DNA of 64,000 nt from assembly GCF_001426225.1 (NCBI RefSeq), contig NZ_LMRT01000001.1, positions 96,090 through 160,089 on the forward strand. The letters run 5' to 3'. The DNA comes from Allobosea sp. Leaf344 (GTDB lineage Bacteria; Pseudomonadota; Alphaproteobacteria; Rhizobiales; Beijerinckiaceae). Shown here one piece after another: positions 54,378 to 63,286 of the stretch. Numbering within the stretch: position 1 is the stretch's first letter; every line of letters starts with the position of its first letter. The position numbers were made by a program, and so were the translations under genes. The notes under the pieces are model-generated. The model was not told the DNA's origin, ran no database searches, and saw nothing but the letters and a program-made list of their open reading frames with translations.

Positions 54378-54566
54378 GACGCCGCGCGGCCGGCCGGTCG
54401 CCGCCCGTATTCCGATAGCGCCCGTCAGGGCCGCCCCGGAACCTGATCCGGCTTGTTCCCGGGCCGCAGCCCTCCTGCCGGACGCCGCCGCGCGGCGCCC
54501 TGGCACGAGCGCGCGCCGTGTCATGCGCCGCGCAGGCGGCCGTCCTGGTCTCGGGGGGCGGCCGTC

Positions 54567-57500
54567 ATGCAGCTGACGCGGCTGAAACTCGCCGGCTTCA
54601 AGACCTTCGTCGAGCCGACCGAATTCCTGATCGAGCCGGGGCTGACCGGCATCGTCGGCCCCAATGGCTGCGGCAAATCCAACCTTGTCGAGGCCCTGCG
54701 CTGGGTAATGGGCGAAAGCTCGTTCAAGAACATGCGCGGCTCCGGCATGGAGGATGTGATTTTCGCCGGCTCCAACGACCGGCCGGGCCGCAATATGGCC
54801 GAGGTGGCGCTGACGCTCGACAATAGCGACCGCAAGGCACCGGCCGCCTTCAACGAGGCCGATGTGCTGGAGGTGACCCGCCGGATCGAGCGCGAGGAGG
54901 GGTCGACCTATCGCGTCAACGGCAAGGAGGTGCGCGCCCGCGACGTGCAGCTGCTCTTCGCCGATGCCGCGACCGGCGCCCGCTCGCCGGCGCTGGTCCG
55001 TCAGGGGCAGATCAGCGAGATCATCTCGGCGCGGCCGCAATCGCGAAGGCGCATCCTGGAGGATGCCGCGGGGATCGCCGGGCTGCACAGCCGCCGCCAC
55101 GAGGCCGAGCTCAGGCTCAGGGGCGCGGAAGAGAATTTGACCCGGCTGGAGGATGTGCTGGGCGCGATCGACGCCCAGCTCGAGGCCCTGCAGCGGCAGG
55201 CGCGCCAGGCGGCGCGCTATCGCAGCCTGGCGGCCGATATCCGCCGGGCGGAGGCGACGCTCGCGCTGATCGCGCGGCACGAGGCGCGGCTGCAGGAGGC
55301 GCAGGCCGAGCAGGAGCTCGAGGCGGCGGCGAGGCTGGTGGCCGAGCGGACCGGCGTGCAGGCGGCCTCCGCGCGGGACCAGGCGGTGGCGGCGCATCGG
55401 CTTCCCGCGCTGCGCGAGGCGGAGGCCGCCGCGGCGGCCGGGCTGGTGCGGCTGCGGCGCGGGCTGGACGAGCTCGAGGCGGAGAACAGGCGGGCGACGC
55501 TGCGGGCCGAGGAGCTGCGGCGCCGGCTCGTCGAGCTGCAGGCCGATCTGGCGCGGCAGGAGAGCGTGGCGGGGGATGCGGCGGCGAGCCTCGCCCGGCT
55601 CGCGGCGGAAGATGCGACGCTGGCGCAGGACGGCGCGGCCGTCGGCCATGTGCAGGAGGCGGCGAAGACGGCGCAGGCCGGGGCGGAGGCCGCGCTCGCC
55701 GCCGCCGAAGCCGCGCATGCCGCCGCGCAGGCCGCGCTCGCCGAGCTCGGCGCGCGGCGGGCCGGGCTGGAGCGCAGCGCGCGGGAGGCGAAGGACCGTC
55801 TCGCCCGGGCCATGGCGGAGGGCGAGCGGCTGGAGCGCGACAGGGCGGCGCTTGAGGCGAGCGCCGCGACGGTGCCGCTGGAGCCGCTGCGGCAGGCGCT
55901 GGCGGAGGCGTCGGCTGCCATGGCCGCGGCCGATACCGCCGCGGCGCAGGCGCGCTCGGGGCTCGCCGCGGCCCGCGACGGCGAAACCCAGGCGCGCGCC
56001 CCGCTGGCGGAGGCCGAGCGCAAGGCCCAGGGGCTGGAGACGGAGATCCGCACCTTGCGGAAGCTTTTGGCCCCGGCGGCGGGGGATCGCTTCCCGGCGG
56101 TGATCGAGGCGATCATCGTGGCCAAGGGCTATGAGGTCGCGCTCGGTGCGGCGCTGGGCGATGATCTCGACGCCGCGCTCGATCCGGCCGCCCCGACGCA
56201 TTGGCAGGATACCGGCACGGGCGCCGACGACCCGACGCTGCCTGAGGGCGTGGCGTCCCTGGCCGCCGAGATCAGCGGGCCGGCGGCGCTGAGGCGGCGC
56301 CTGGCGCAGATCGGCATCGTCGCCCGCGAGGATGGGCCGCGCCTGCGCGCTTTGCTGCGGCCCGGCCAGCGCCTGGTCTCGCGCCAGGGCGACGTCTGGC
56401 GCTGGGACGGCTTCACCGGCGCGGCGGAGGCGCCCTCCCCCGCCGCGCGCCGGCTCGCCGAGAAGAACCGGCTCGGCGAGCTCACCGCCGCCGCGCAGGC
56501 GGCGAGCGCGGCGGTGGCCGCGGCCAGATCCGGGCTCGACGCCGCGAGCGGGGCGGTCCGGACGGCCGCTCAGGCGGAAGCCGCGGCGATCGAATCCGCC
56601 CGCCAGGCGAGGCGGCAGCTCGACCAGGCCCGCGACCAGATGGTGGCGGCGGAACGGCGCGAGGCGGAGCGCGCCGCGCGCCAGGCCGCGCTGGAGGATG
56701 GGCTGGCGCGCAGCCGCCGCATCGTCGCCGAAGCCAGGGCCGAATGGCAGGCGCAGGAGGAGGCTCTCGCCGCCTGTCCGCCGGCCGCTTCGCTCGAAAC
56801 CGCGCTGCTCGAGGCGCGGGCCGCGCTCGGCGAGCGCCGCGCCGCCGCCGCCGATGCCAGGGCGGCGGTGCAGACCCTCGCGCGGGAAGGCGATCTGCGC
56901 GCGCGGCGCCGGGCGGCGATCCGCGAGGACGTCGCGGCCTGGACGGCGCGGGCCGCCACGGGAAGCCAGGCCGCCGAGGAGACGCGGCGCCGCATCGCGG
57001 CGGTGAGCGAGGAGCTCACGACCCTGCAGGCGGCACCGGACGATTTTCTGGTGGAGCGGCACCGGCTCGTCGCCGAGATCGAGAGGGCCGAGGCGCTCCG
57101 CCGGGAGGCTGGCGACGCGCTCGCCGCCGGCGAGACGGCACAGGCCGAGGCCGACCGCGCGGCGCGCTCCGCGCTGGAGGCGCTCGGGCTCGCGCGCGAG
57201 CAGCGGGCCTCGGCCCAGGCGAGGCTCGATGCGGCCCGGCAGAAGAGCGCCGATGTGGGCCGCCAGATTAGCGAGGCCTTCGATGCCGGGCTCGCCGGGC
57301 TGCAGGGGCTGGCGGAGCTGAAGCCGGGCCAGGATCTGCCCGAGCCGGCGGGCGTCGAGCGCCGGCTCCAGGGCCTGCGGGCCGAGCGCGAGCGGCTCGG
57401 CGCCGTCAATCTGCGCGCCGATGACGAGCTCGCCGAGGTGAAGGCGCGGCGCGAGGGGCTGACCGGCGAGCGCGATGATCTGACGGAGGCGATCCGGCGC

Positions 57501-58022
57501 CTGAGGCAGGCGATCGGCGCCTTGAACCGCGAGGGGCGGGAGCGGCTGCTGGCGGCGTTCGAGATCGTCAACGCGCAGTTCCAGCGCCTCTTCGCCGTGC
57601 TGTTCGGCGGCGGCACGGCGGAGCTGAAGCTGGTCGATTCCGAGGATCCGCTGGAGGCGGGGCTCGAGATCTTCGCCCGCCCCCCGGGGAAGAAGCCGCA
57701 GGTGATGACCCTGCTCTCGGGCGGCGAGCAGGCGCTGACCGCGACGGCGCTGATCTTCGCGGTGTTCCTGACCAATCCCTCGCCGATCTGCGTGCTCGAC
57801 GAGGTCGACGCGCCGCTCGACGACGCCAATGTCGAACGCTATTGCGACCTGCTCGACGAGATGGCGCGCACCACCGCGACACGTTTCATCCTCATCACTC
57901 ACAACCCGATCACCATGGCGCGGATGGACCGGCTGTTCGGCGTGACGATGGCGGAGCGCGGGGTGAGCCAGATGGTTTCGGTCGATCTGTCGACGGCGGA
58001 GCGCATCCGGGAGGCCGGTTGA
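54567..58022 (+). CDS. smc: chromosome segregation protein SMC
   Basis: Condensin ATPase of 1151 residues. Walker A is IVGPNGCGKSNLVEALRWVM (about 27-46). Two coiled-coil arms (about 165-500 and 660-1000), very rich in Ala/Glu/Arg, flank a hinge near 510-640 (AGDRFPAVIEAIIVAKGYE). The C-terminal head has the signature LLSGGEQALTATALIFAVF and the Walker B ICVLDEVDAPLDDANVE. MQLTRLKLAGFKTF is the conserved SMC start; the upstream in-frame extension is not conserved. The gene is part of the mutY-dciA-dsbA-smc neighbourhood. Confidence 0.96.
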   Translation: MQLTRLKLAGFKTFVEPTEFLIEPGLTGIVGPNGCGKSNLVEALRWVMGESSFKNMRGSGMEDVIFAGSNDRPGRNMAEVALTLDNSDRKAPAAFNEADVLEVTRRIEREEGSTYRVNGKEVRARDVQLLFADAATGARSPALVRQGQISEIISARPQSRRRILEDAAGIAGLHSRRHEAELRLRGAEENLTRLEDVLGAIDAQLEALQRQARQAARYRSLAADIRRAEATLALIARHEARLQEAQAEQELEAAARLVAERTGVQAASARDQAVAAHRLPALREAEAAAAAGLVRLRRGLDELEAENRRATLRAEELRRRLVELQADLARQESVAGDAAASLARLAAEDATLAQDGAAVGHVQEAAKTAQAGAEAALAAAEAAHAAAQAALAELGARRAGLERSAREAKDRLARAMAEGERLERDRAALEASAATVPLEPLRQALAEASAAMAAADTAAAQARSGLAAARDGETQARAPLAEAERKAQGLETEIRTLRKLLAPAAGDRFPAVIEAIIVAKGYEVALGAALGDDLDAALDPAAPTHWQDTGTGADDPTLPEGVASLAAEISGPAALRRRLAQIGIVAREDGPRLRALLRPGQRLVSRQGDVWRWDGFTGAAEAPSPAARRLAEKNRLGELTAAAQAASAAVAAARSGLDAASGAVRTAAQAEAAAIESARQARRQLDQARDQMVAAERREAERAARQAALEDGLARSRRIVAEARAEWQAQEEALAACPPAASLETALLEARAALGERRAAAADARAAVQTLAREGDLRARRRAAIREDVAAWTARAATGSQAAEETRRRIAAVSEELTTLQAAPDDFLVERHRLVAEIERAEALRREAGDALAAGETAQAEADRAARSALEALGLAREQRASAQARLDAARQKSADVGRQISEAFDAGLAGLQGLAELKPGQDLPEPAGVERRLQGLRAERERLGAVNLRADDELAEVKARREGLTGERDDLTEAIRRLRQAIGALNREGRERLLAAFEIVNAQFQRLFAVLFGGGTAELKLVDSEDPLEAGLEIFARPPGKKPQVMTLLSGGEQALTATALIFAVFLTNPSPICVLDEVDAPLDDANVERYCDLLDEMARTTATRFILITHNPITMARMDRLFGVTMAERGVSQMVSVDLSTAERIREAG

Positions 58023-58155
58023 GCCCCGGTCCGGCGGGCGGCGGACGGGCCGGCACGTTGAAAATCGGCCACAATCGGCGCTGCAATGCGGCAAGAATGT
58101 CGCATCTCGCCTGAATTTGCAATAATTTCAAATAGTTATCTTGCTTCTACCTACC

Positions 58156-58184
58156 TTGACAGGGCGCAGGCCGGGCAATAAAGG
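58156..58184 (+). promoter_or_regulatory. promoter of the F0 operon
   Basis: TTGACA, a 17-base spacer and TAAAGG form a sigma-70-type promoter about 100 bases upstream of atpI. AT-rich DNA around 58095-58145 precedes it. No other feature was found in 58023-58280. Confidence 0.5.
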
Positions 58185-58280
58185 AGGCCCTGCTGACGAC
58201 GGCTCGATGCGCGGGCCCGGTGTGGTGGGACGGCTTTTTGCTCGATCGTGGGCGATCCACGAAGAAGGAGGCCTCGAACC

Positions 58281-58631
58281 ATGTCGGATCCGGACAAAAA
58301 CGCTTCTGATACGGAGTTGCGCGCAAGACTGGACTCGCTGAAGACGTCGCTCGGACGGGCTGAGGCGGGCGACAAGCCGGGCGCAGGTCCGGGCGGAAGA
58401 GACAAGGCGCTGGCTGGCGCGATGTCCTCCGGGTTTCGCGCGGCGACGGATCTGGCAGGCGGCATCATCGCGGGCGCCCTGATCGGGTACCTGGGAGACC
58501 GGTGGCTGGGAACATCCCCGTTCCTGCTGATCACCTTCCTGGTGATCGGGACCATCGCCGGTTTTCGCTCCGTCTATAAGCTCGGTTCGCGCCCGACCTC
58601 CGGGACCGGTCGCGACACGACCAAGACATGA
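58281..58631 (+). CDS. atpI: ATP synthase accessory protein I, AtpI/AtpZ type
   Basis: A 116-residue protein: hydrophilic N-terminus (MSDPDKNASDTELRARLDSL), then two membrane helices (ATDLAGGIIAGALIGYLGDR and PFLLITFLVIGTIAGFRSVY). It is thought to aid c-ring assembly and magnesium or proton handling. AAGGAGG lies 10 bases before the ATG. First gene of the F0 operon, 42 bases upstream of atpB. In-frame ATG at 58248 is an unlikely start. Confidence 0.9.
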   Translation: MSDPDKNASDTELRARLDSLKTSLGRAEAGDKPGAGPGGRDKALAGAMSSGFRAATDLAGGIIAGALIGYLGDRWLGTSPFLLITFLVIGTIAGFRSVYKLGSRPTSGTGRDTTKT

Positions 58632-58673
58632 CCGATCCAGGCAGCCTCCAGGCTGCACGAAAGGGACTTTGAC

Positions 58674-59438
58674 ATGGCGGCCGGCGGCGGAATCGATCCG
58701 ATCCACCAATTCGAGATCAAGCCACTCATCGGCCTGCGTCCGTTCGGCCTCGACCTGTCCTTCACCAATGCGTCGCTGTTCATGGTCCTGACCGTCGCCG
58801 CGATCACGGCGATCATGGTCTATGGCTCGAGCCAGCGCGCCACGGTCCCCGGCCGGCTGCAATCGCTCGCCGAGATGATCTATGAATTCGTCGCCTCCAC
58901 CGTCACCGGCGTGATGGGCAAGGACGGCATGCGCTTCTTCCCCTTCGTGTTCTCGCTGTTCATGTTCGTGCTGATGGCGAACATGCTGGGGATGATCCCG
59001 GGCTCCTTCACCGTCACCAGCCATATCGTCGTCACCGCGGCCTTCGCCTTCCTGGTGATCGGCGTCGTGCTGGTCTACGGCATCGTCAAGCATGGCAGCC
59101 ATTTCTTCGGCCTGTTCGTGCCGTCCGGCGTTCCCGGCTGGCTCTTGCCCTTCATGGTGCTGATCGAGGCGGTCTCCTTCGTCTCGCGCCCGATCTCGCT
59201 CTCGCTGCGCCTGTTCGGCAACATGCTGGCCGGCCACATCGCGCTGAAGGTGTTCGGCGGCTTCGTCGTCGCCCTGCTTGCCGGGGGCTCGGTCTTCGGC
59301 ATGGTGATCGCGCCGCTGCCGCTGCTGCTCGCCATCGCGCTGACGGCGCTCGAATTCCTCGTCGCCTTCCTGCAGGCCTATGTCTTCGCGATCCTGACCT
59401 GCGTCTATCTCAACGATGCTCTGCACCCCGGCCATTGA
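58674..59438 (+). CDS. atpB: F0 ATP synthase subunit a
   Basis: Stator membrane subunit that holds the proton half-channels, 254 residues, about six helices. The essential arginine region [20 protein letters not shown] is intact, as are [19 protein letters not shown] and [20 protein letters not shown]. Second gene of the F0 operon; the F1 genes are not in this window. Confidence 0.97.
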   Translation: MAAGGGIDPIHQFEIKPLIGLRPFGLDLSFTNASLFMVLTVAAITAIMVYGSSQRATVPGRLQSLAEMIYEFVASTVTGVMGKDGMRFFPFVFSLFMFVLMANMLGMIPGSFTVTSHIVVTAAFAFLVIGVVLVYGIVKHGSHFFGLFVPSGVPGWLLPFMVLIEAVSFVSRPISLSLRLFGNMLAGHIALKVFGGFVVALLAGGSVFGMVIAPLPLLLAIALTALEFLVAFLQAYVFAILTCVYLNDALHPGH

Positions 59439-59501
59439 GGCCAAAGCCGAGATCGCGAGAGTTCAACCCACCCCACACGCTTTTCACACCGGAGAAAGAC
59501 C

Positions 59502-59729
59502 ATGGATCCCGTTGCAGCCAAGTATCTCGGCGCTGGCCTCGCCTGTCTCGGAATGGGCCTCGCCGCCATCGGCGTCGGCAGCATTTTCGGCAACTTCCTC
59601 TCGGGCGCGCTGCGCAACCCTTCCGCGGCTGACGGCCAGTTCGGCCGCGCCTTCATCGGCGCCGCGCTCGCCGAAGGTCTGGGCATTTTCTGCTTCGTCG
59701 TCGCGCTCGTCCTGATGTTCGTGCTCTGA
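59502..59729 (+). CDS. atpE: F0 ATP synthase subunit c
   Basis: Ring-forming proteolipid of 75 residues with two helices. The glycine-rich helix 1 ([19 protein letters not shown]) and polar loop [11 protein letters not shown] lead to helix 2 with the proton-carrying glutamate in [17 protein letters not shown]. Sequence agrees with H+-coupled alphaproteobacterial c subunits. No sodium-type ligand pattern (Q/E pair in helix 1) is seen. Confidence 0.97.
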   Translation: MDPVAAKYLGAGLACLGMGLAAIGVGSIFGNFLSGALRNPSAADGQFGRAFIGAALAEGLGIFCFVVALVLMFVL

Positions 59730-59822
59730 GGCACGGATCTCGCGACCTTGACGGCTCGCTCCCGGCGCGGCTCGCGCCGGGAGCCTGATTTTCCTTCGAC
59801 AACCCCGCTGAAAGGCAGCTCC

Positions 59823-60419
59823 ATGCCGCTTCGTTCTGCAACTGTCTTCGGACGCGGATTGGCCGTGACGGCCGCTCTGTTCGTGGCCGGTGCTGCTCAG
59901 GCTGCTCCCCAGCCGGGCGCGAAGGCGGCGTTTCCGCCCTTCGATGCCAGCACGTTCGCGGGCCAGCTGTTCTGGCTGGCGCTGACCTTCGGCCTGCTCT
60001 ACTGGCTGATGTCGACCATCGCGCTGCCGCGCGTCGGCGCCATCCTGGCCGATCGCGCCAGCACCATCGCCCGTGACCTCGACAACGCCGCCGCCATGCA
60101 GGCCAAGGCCGAGGAGACGGCGCAGGCCTATGAGACGGCCTTGACCGAAGCCCGCAAGAACGCCCAGTCGATCGCCCAGGCCGCCCGCGATGCCGGCGCC
60201 AAGGCCTCCGACGAGCGCCGCCGCGTCGTCGAAGCGGATCTTTCCGCCCGGCTCGAACAGGCGGAAGCGCAGATCGCAGCCACGAGGACGGCTGCCATGA
60301 CCAATGTCCGCGATCTCGGCAGCGATGTCGCCATCGCGATCGTCACCAAACTGACCGGGCAGGCGCCGAGCGCGACCGAGGCCAATGCCGCGGTCGACCA
60401 GGCGCTGGCGCGCGGCTGA
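59823..60419 (+). CDS. atpG: F0 ATP synthase subunit b'
   Basis: The divergent second b-type stator subunit found in photosynthetic and many other alphaproteobacteria, 198 residues. A hydrophobic start (about 12-28) and a membrane helix (about 45-65, GQLFWLALTFGLLYWLMSTI) precede a long charged coiled coil (ILADRASTIARDLDNAAAMQ). It forms the peripheral stalk dimer with subunit b. Gene symbol atpG here follows alphaproteobacterial F0 usage, not the F1 gamma gene. atpF follows after 11 bases. Confidence 0.92.
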   Translation: MPLRSATVFGRGLAVTAALFVAGAAQAAPQPGAKAAFPPFDASTFAGQLFWLALTFGLLYWLMSTIALPRVGAILADRASTIARDLDNAAAMQAKAEETAQAYETALTEARKNAQSIAQAARDAGAKASDERRRVVEADLSARLEQAEAQIAATRTAAMTNVRDLGSDVAIAIVTKLTGQAPSATEANAAVDQALARG

Positions 60420-60430
60420 GGAGAGATCAG

Positions 60431-60907
60431 ATGGATACTTTCTGGGTCGGCGTCGCCTTCTTCATCTTCATCGGAATCCTCGTCAAATTCGGCGTGCACA
60501 GGAAGATCCTCGGCGCGCTGGACGCCCGCGGCGAGCTCGTGGCGCAGGAGCTGGCCGAGGCCCGCCGCCTCCGCCAGGATGCGGAGCGGCTGCTGGCCGA
60601 GTACGAGTCCAAGCGCAAGGCCGCCGAGGCCGAGGCCGCCGAGATCGTCGCCAACGCCAATGAGGAGGCCAAGCGCCTCGCCGCCGAGGCCGAGACCAAG
60701 CTCAATGATTTCGTCGCGCGCCGCACCAAATCGGCCGAGGACAAGATCGCCCAGGCCGAGATGCAGGCCGCGGCCGATGTCCGCGCCGCGGCGGCCGAGG
60801 CCGCCACCCGCGCGGCGGAGACGATCCTGCGGACGCAGATGGCCGGACAGGCCGGCGACGCGGCCTTCGCCACGGGGCTGCAGGAGGTCAAGGCCAAGCT
60901 CAACTGA
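60431..60907 (+). CDS. atpF: F0 ATP synthase subunit b
   Basis: Peripheral-stalk subunit of 158 residues: one N-terminal membrane helix (FWVGVAFFIFIGILVKFGVH) then a long Ala/Glu/Lys/Arg coiled coil (ELAEARRLRQDAERLLAEYE). It partners with b' to clamp F1. Last gene of the operon, followed within 25 bases by a perfect terminator. Confidence 0.95.
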   Translation: MDTFWVGVAFFIFIGILVKFGVHRKILGALDARGELVAQELAEARRLRQDAERLLAEYESKRKAAEAEAAEIVANANEEAKRLAAEAETKLNDFVARRTKSAEDKIAQAEMQAAADVRAAAAEAATRAAETILRTQMAGQAGDAAFATGLQEVKAKLN

Positions 60908-60932
60908 GCCTTGGCGTTCGTCTCGACCATTT

Positions 60933-60963
60933 ACGCCGCGATCCCCCGGGATCGCGGCGTTTT
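60933..60963 (+). terminator. intrinsic terminator of the F0 operon
   Basis: A 12-bp perfect stem ACGCCGCGATCC/GGATCGCGGCGT with a 4-base loop runs into TTTT. Confidence 0.9.
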
Positions 60964-60993
60964 CCGTTTCGGGGACCCGAGGAGGCGCGATCG

Positions 60994-61794
60994 ATGGGGT
61001 TGCTGCGTTTCGCCATGGCCGGGCTGGGCCTGGCCATCATCGCCACCGCGCCGTCGCAGGCGATGGACAGGGTCGGCTTCGCCTCGCGCGACGGCACCAT
61101 GCTCAGCGGGCTGCTGGCGAAGCCCGACGGTCCGGGGCCCTTCCCGGCCGTGGTGGCGATGCATGGCTGCTCCGGGCTGTGGACCGGGTCCGGCCGGCTG
61201 AATCCGCGGGAGGCCGACTGGACGCAGCGGCTGGTCGCGGCGGGCTATGCCGTGCTGCTGCCGGACAGCTTCCGGCCGCGCGGGCTGACCGCGCTCTGCA
61301 ACGACCGGGAGCGCAGCCTGACACCGCGCATGCGGGCGCAGGATGCGCTGGGGGCGGCGGATTTCCTGGCCGCCCAGCCCTTCGGCGCCAGGGGCAGGAC
61401 GAGCCTGCTCGGCTGGTCGAATGGCGGCTCGACGGTGCTGCATGTCGCCGGCTCGGCGGCGGCGCCCGCCTTCCGCCGGATCATCGCCTTCTATCCCGGC
61501 TGCCGTGTGATCCTGAAGGCGGGCTGGCGGGCGCAGGTGCCGACCACGATCCTGCACGGCCTCGCCGATGACTGGACCCCGGCGGCGCCCTGCGCCGAGC
61601 TCGCAGCCGCCGGCGGCGCGCGCTTCATCGGCTATCCCGGCGCCTTCCACAATTTCGACCATCCGAACCTGCCGCTGCGCGAGCGCAAGGCGGCCTATTC
61701 GCAGCGGCCGGACGGGCTGGTGACGATCGGCACCGATGCGGGCGCGCGCCAGCAGGCGATGGAAGAGACGCTGGCGATCCTAAGCCGGCCGTGA
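60994..61794 (+). CDS. secreted dienelactone hydrolase family protein
   Basis: A 266-residue alpha/beta hydrolase with a signal peptide (FAMAGLGLAIIATAPSQA). The oxyanion motif is MHGCSGLWTGSGR, the nucleophile elbow LLGWSNGGSTVL and the late histidine in GAFHNFDHPN. The catalytic nucleophile is a serine rather than the cysteine of true dienelactone hydrolases, so it probably cleaves other esters in the periplasm. GAGGAGG stands 9 bases before the ATG. Convergent with the L,D-transpeptidase gene. Confidence 0.88.
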   Translation: MGLLRFAMAGLGLAIIATAPSQAMDRVGFASRDGTMLSGLLAKPDGPGPFPAVVAMHGCSGLWTGSGRLNPREADWTQRLVAAGYAVLLPDSFRPRGLTALCNDRERSLTPRMRAQDALGAADFLAAQPFGARGRTSLLGWSNGGSTVLHVAGSAAAPAFRRIIAFYPGCRVILKAGWRAQVPTTILHGLADDWTPAAPCAELAAAGGARFIGYPGAFHNFDHPNLPLRERKAAYSQRPDGLVTIGTDAGARQQAMEETLAILSRP

Positions 61795-61799
61795 CCGGA

Positions 61800-63092
61800 T
61801 CAGTTGCTCGCGGTCTTGGCGGGGAGCGGCGCCGCCGGCGCAGCGGTGCCGGGCGCGACCGGGATCGATAGCGGCCGAGCCGGCGGCTGCGTGATCGCGG
61901 CGCGTGCCTTCGGCTTGCGGGCGACGATGGTGGATGTGACGATGCCCTGGGGGGTGTCGAGCTCGTAGATGTCGTCGCGGAACTGTGCCAGCCCGTCGGC
62001 GCCCTGCCAGCCGGTGAGATAGACCCAGGCGACGGGCACGGCCTTCTTCAGCGCGATGTTCTTGCGCTCGCCCTTGGCGATCTCCGCCTCGATCGCCGGC
62101 ACGGTCCATTCGGTGCCTTCGAGCAGCCAGGCCGCGAGGTCCCGCACACCCTCGACCCGGGCACAACCCGAGGAGTTGAAGCGGACATCGTTGCGGAACA
62201 GGTTCTTCTTCGGCGTGTCGTGCAGATAGACGGCCTCGGAATTCGGCATGTCGATCTTGAGCTGGCCGAGCGCGTTGAGCGGGCCGGGATCCTGCCGCAC
62301 GGTGAAGTAAGGCGCGTTCAGCGAAGTCCAGTTCACCGTGGCCGGATCGATCTCCTTGTTCTCGGCGCCGAGCAACTTCATGTTCGACTTGGCGACGAAA
62401 TCCGGCTCCTTGCGCATTTTCGGGATGATGTCGGCCTTCACGATCGAGGTCGGCACCGTCCAATAGGGGTTGAGATTGACCGAGGTGATGCTGGCCTGCA
62501 GCACGGGGGACGGACGGTCGGGCCGGCCGACCACTGCGAGGTGGCGACGCTGGACGATGCCGTTCTCGACCGCCTCGACGCTGGCGCCGGGGATGTTGAC
62601 GACGACATAGCGCCCGGTGAAGGTGAAGCCGTTGCTCTTCAGCCTCTCCAAGGTCGCGGTCAGCTGGTTGAGCCGGATCTCGACCGGGACGTTCAGCGCC
62701 TTCAGCGTCAGCCGCCCGACCGTGCCGAGATCGGAAAGCCCGTGCCGGAGCTGGAAGCGCTTGACGGCGGCGATGACGGCGGCGTCGTAGACATCGCCCG
62801 GCATGGCCTCGGGCGGCAGGTCGCCGCTGGCGAGCAGGCGCTGCTTCAGCAGCACGACATCCGGCCCCTGCGCATCGGGCTTCAGGGCGGTGACGCTGGC
62901 GGGGACACGCGGCCAGCCGCCGCGGCTGGCGATGTCCTCATGGGCGATCAGCGCGTCCAGGGTCCGGTCATAGGTGTTGGGCCCGTAGCTCGGCTCATTG
63001 GCCCGCGCCGCGGAGGCTCCCAGCGCCAAAGCGAACAAAGCTGCGCCCGCGACGGTGGCGATGGCGGATGCGCGGGCTCGGTGGACGGACAT
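61800..63092 (-). CDS. L,D-transpeptidase (YkuD) with peptidoglycan-binding domain
   Basis: Periplasmic enzyme of 430 residues forming 3-3 peptidoglycan cross-links or anchoring lipoproteins. Signal peptide to about residue 31; a PG_binding_1 domain (about 70-130, VYDAAVIAAVKRFQLRHGLS); YkuD domain with HDTPKKNLFRNDVRFNSSGC, catalytic C310 and GCARVEGVRDLA. The region before YkuD resembles the YcbB/LdtD type. The C-terminal tail is Pro/Ala rich. GGAAG lies upstream of ATG 63092; an in-frame ATG at 63122 is less likely. Confidence 0.92.
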   Translation of the reverse strand: MSVHRARASAIATVAGAALFALALGASAARANEPSYGPNTYDRTLDALIAHEDIASRGGWPRVPASVTALKPDAQGPDVVLLKQRLLASGDLPPEAMPGDVYDAAVIAAVKRFQLRHGLSDLGTVGRLTLKALNVPVEIRLNQLTATLERLKSNGFTFTGRYVVVNIPGASVEAVENGIVQRRHLAVVGRPDRPSPVLQASITSVNLNPYWTVPTSIVKADIIPKMRKEPDFVAKSNMKLLGAENKEIDPATVNWTSLNAPYFTVRQDPGPLNALGQLKIDMPNSEAVYLHDTPKKNLFRNDVRFNSSGCARVEGVRDLAAWLLEGTEWTVPAIEAEIAKGERKNIALKKAVPVAWVYLTGWQGADGLAQFRDDIYELDTPQGIVTSTIVARKPKARAAITQPPARPLSIPVAPGTAAPAAPLPAKTASN

Positions 63093-63286
63093 GACGACTT
63101 CCAGGGGATGCGAATGGCGCATATCCCCAGCATCCGCCCGACATGGTCAAGGAAGGCTTAAGAGGCGGCGCAATCTGCGACAGCCCATGTCAGCAGCGAA
63201 ACGGAGCATCCACGCGGCCGCGATCGACCGCCCGGGCCTCGCTTGCGCCCGGAGCGGAGGAGCGAGGCCCGTGGCTTGGTCCGCGC

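Noticed and set aside
53571-58094. 1507-codon open frame antisense to smc and dsbA
   Set aside because: Covers the complement of two clear genes; composition (Arg/Gly/Leu-rich) is that of a third-position GC artefact.
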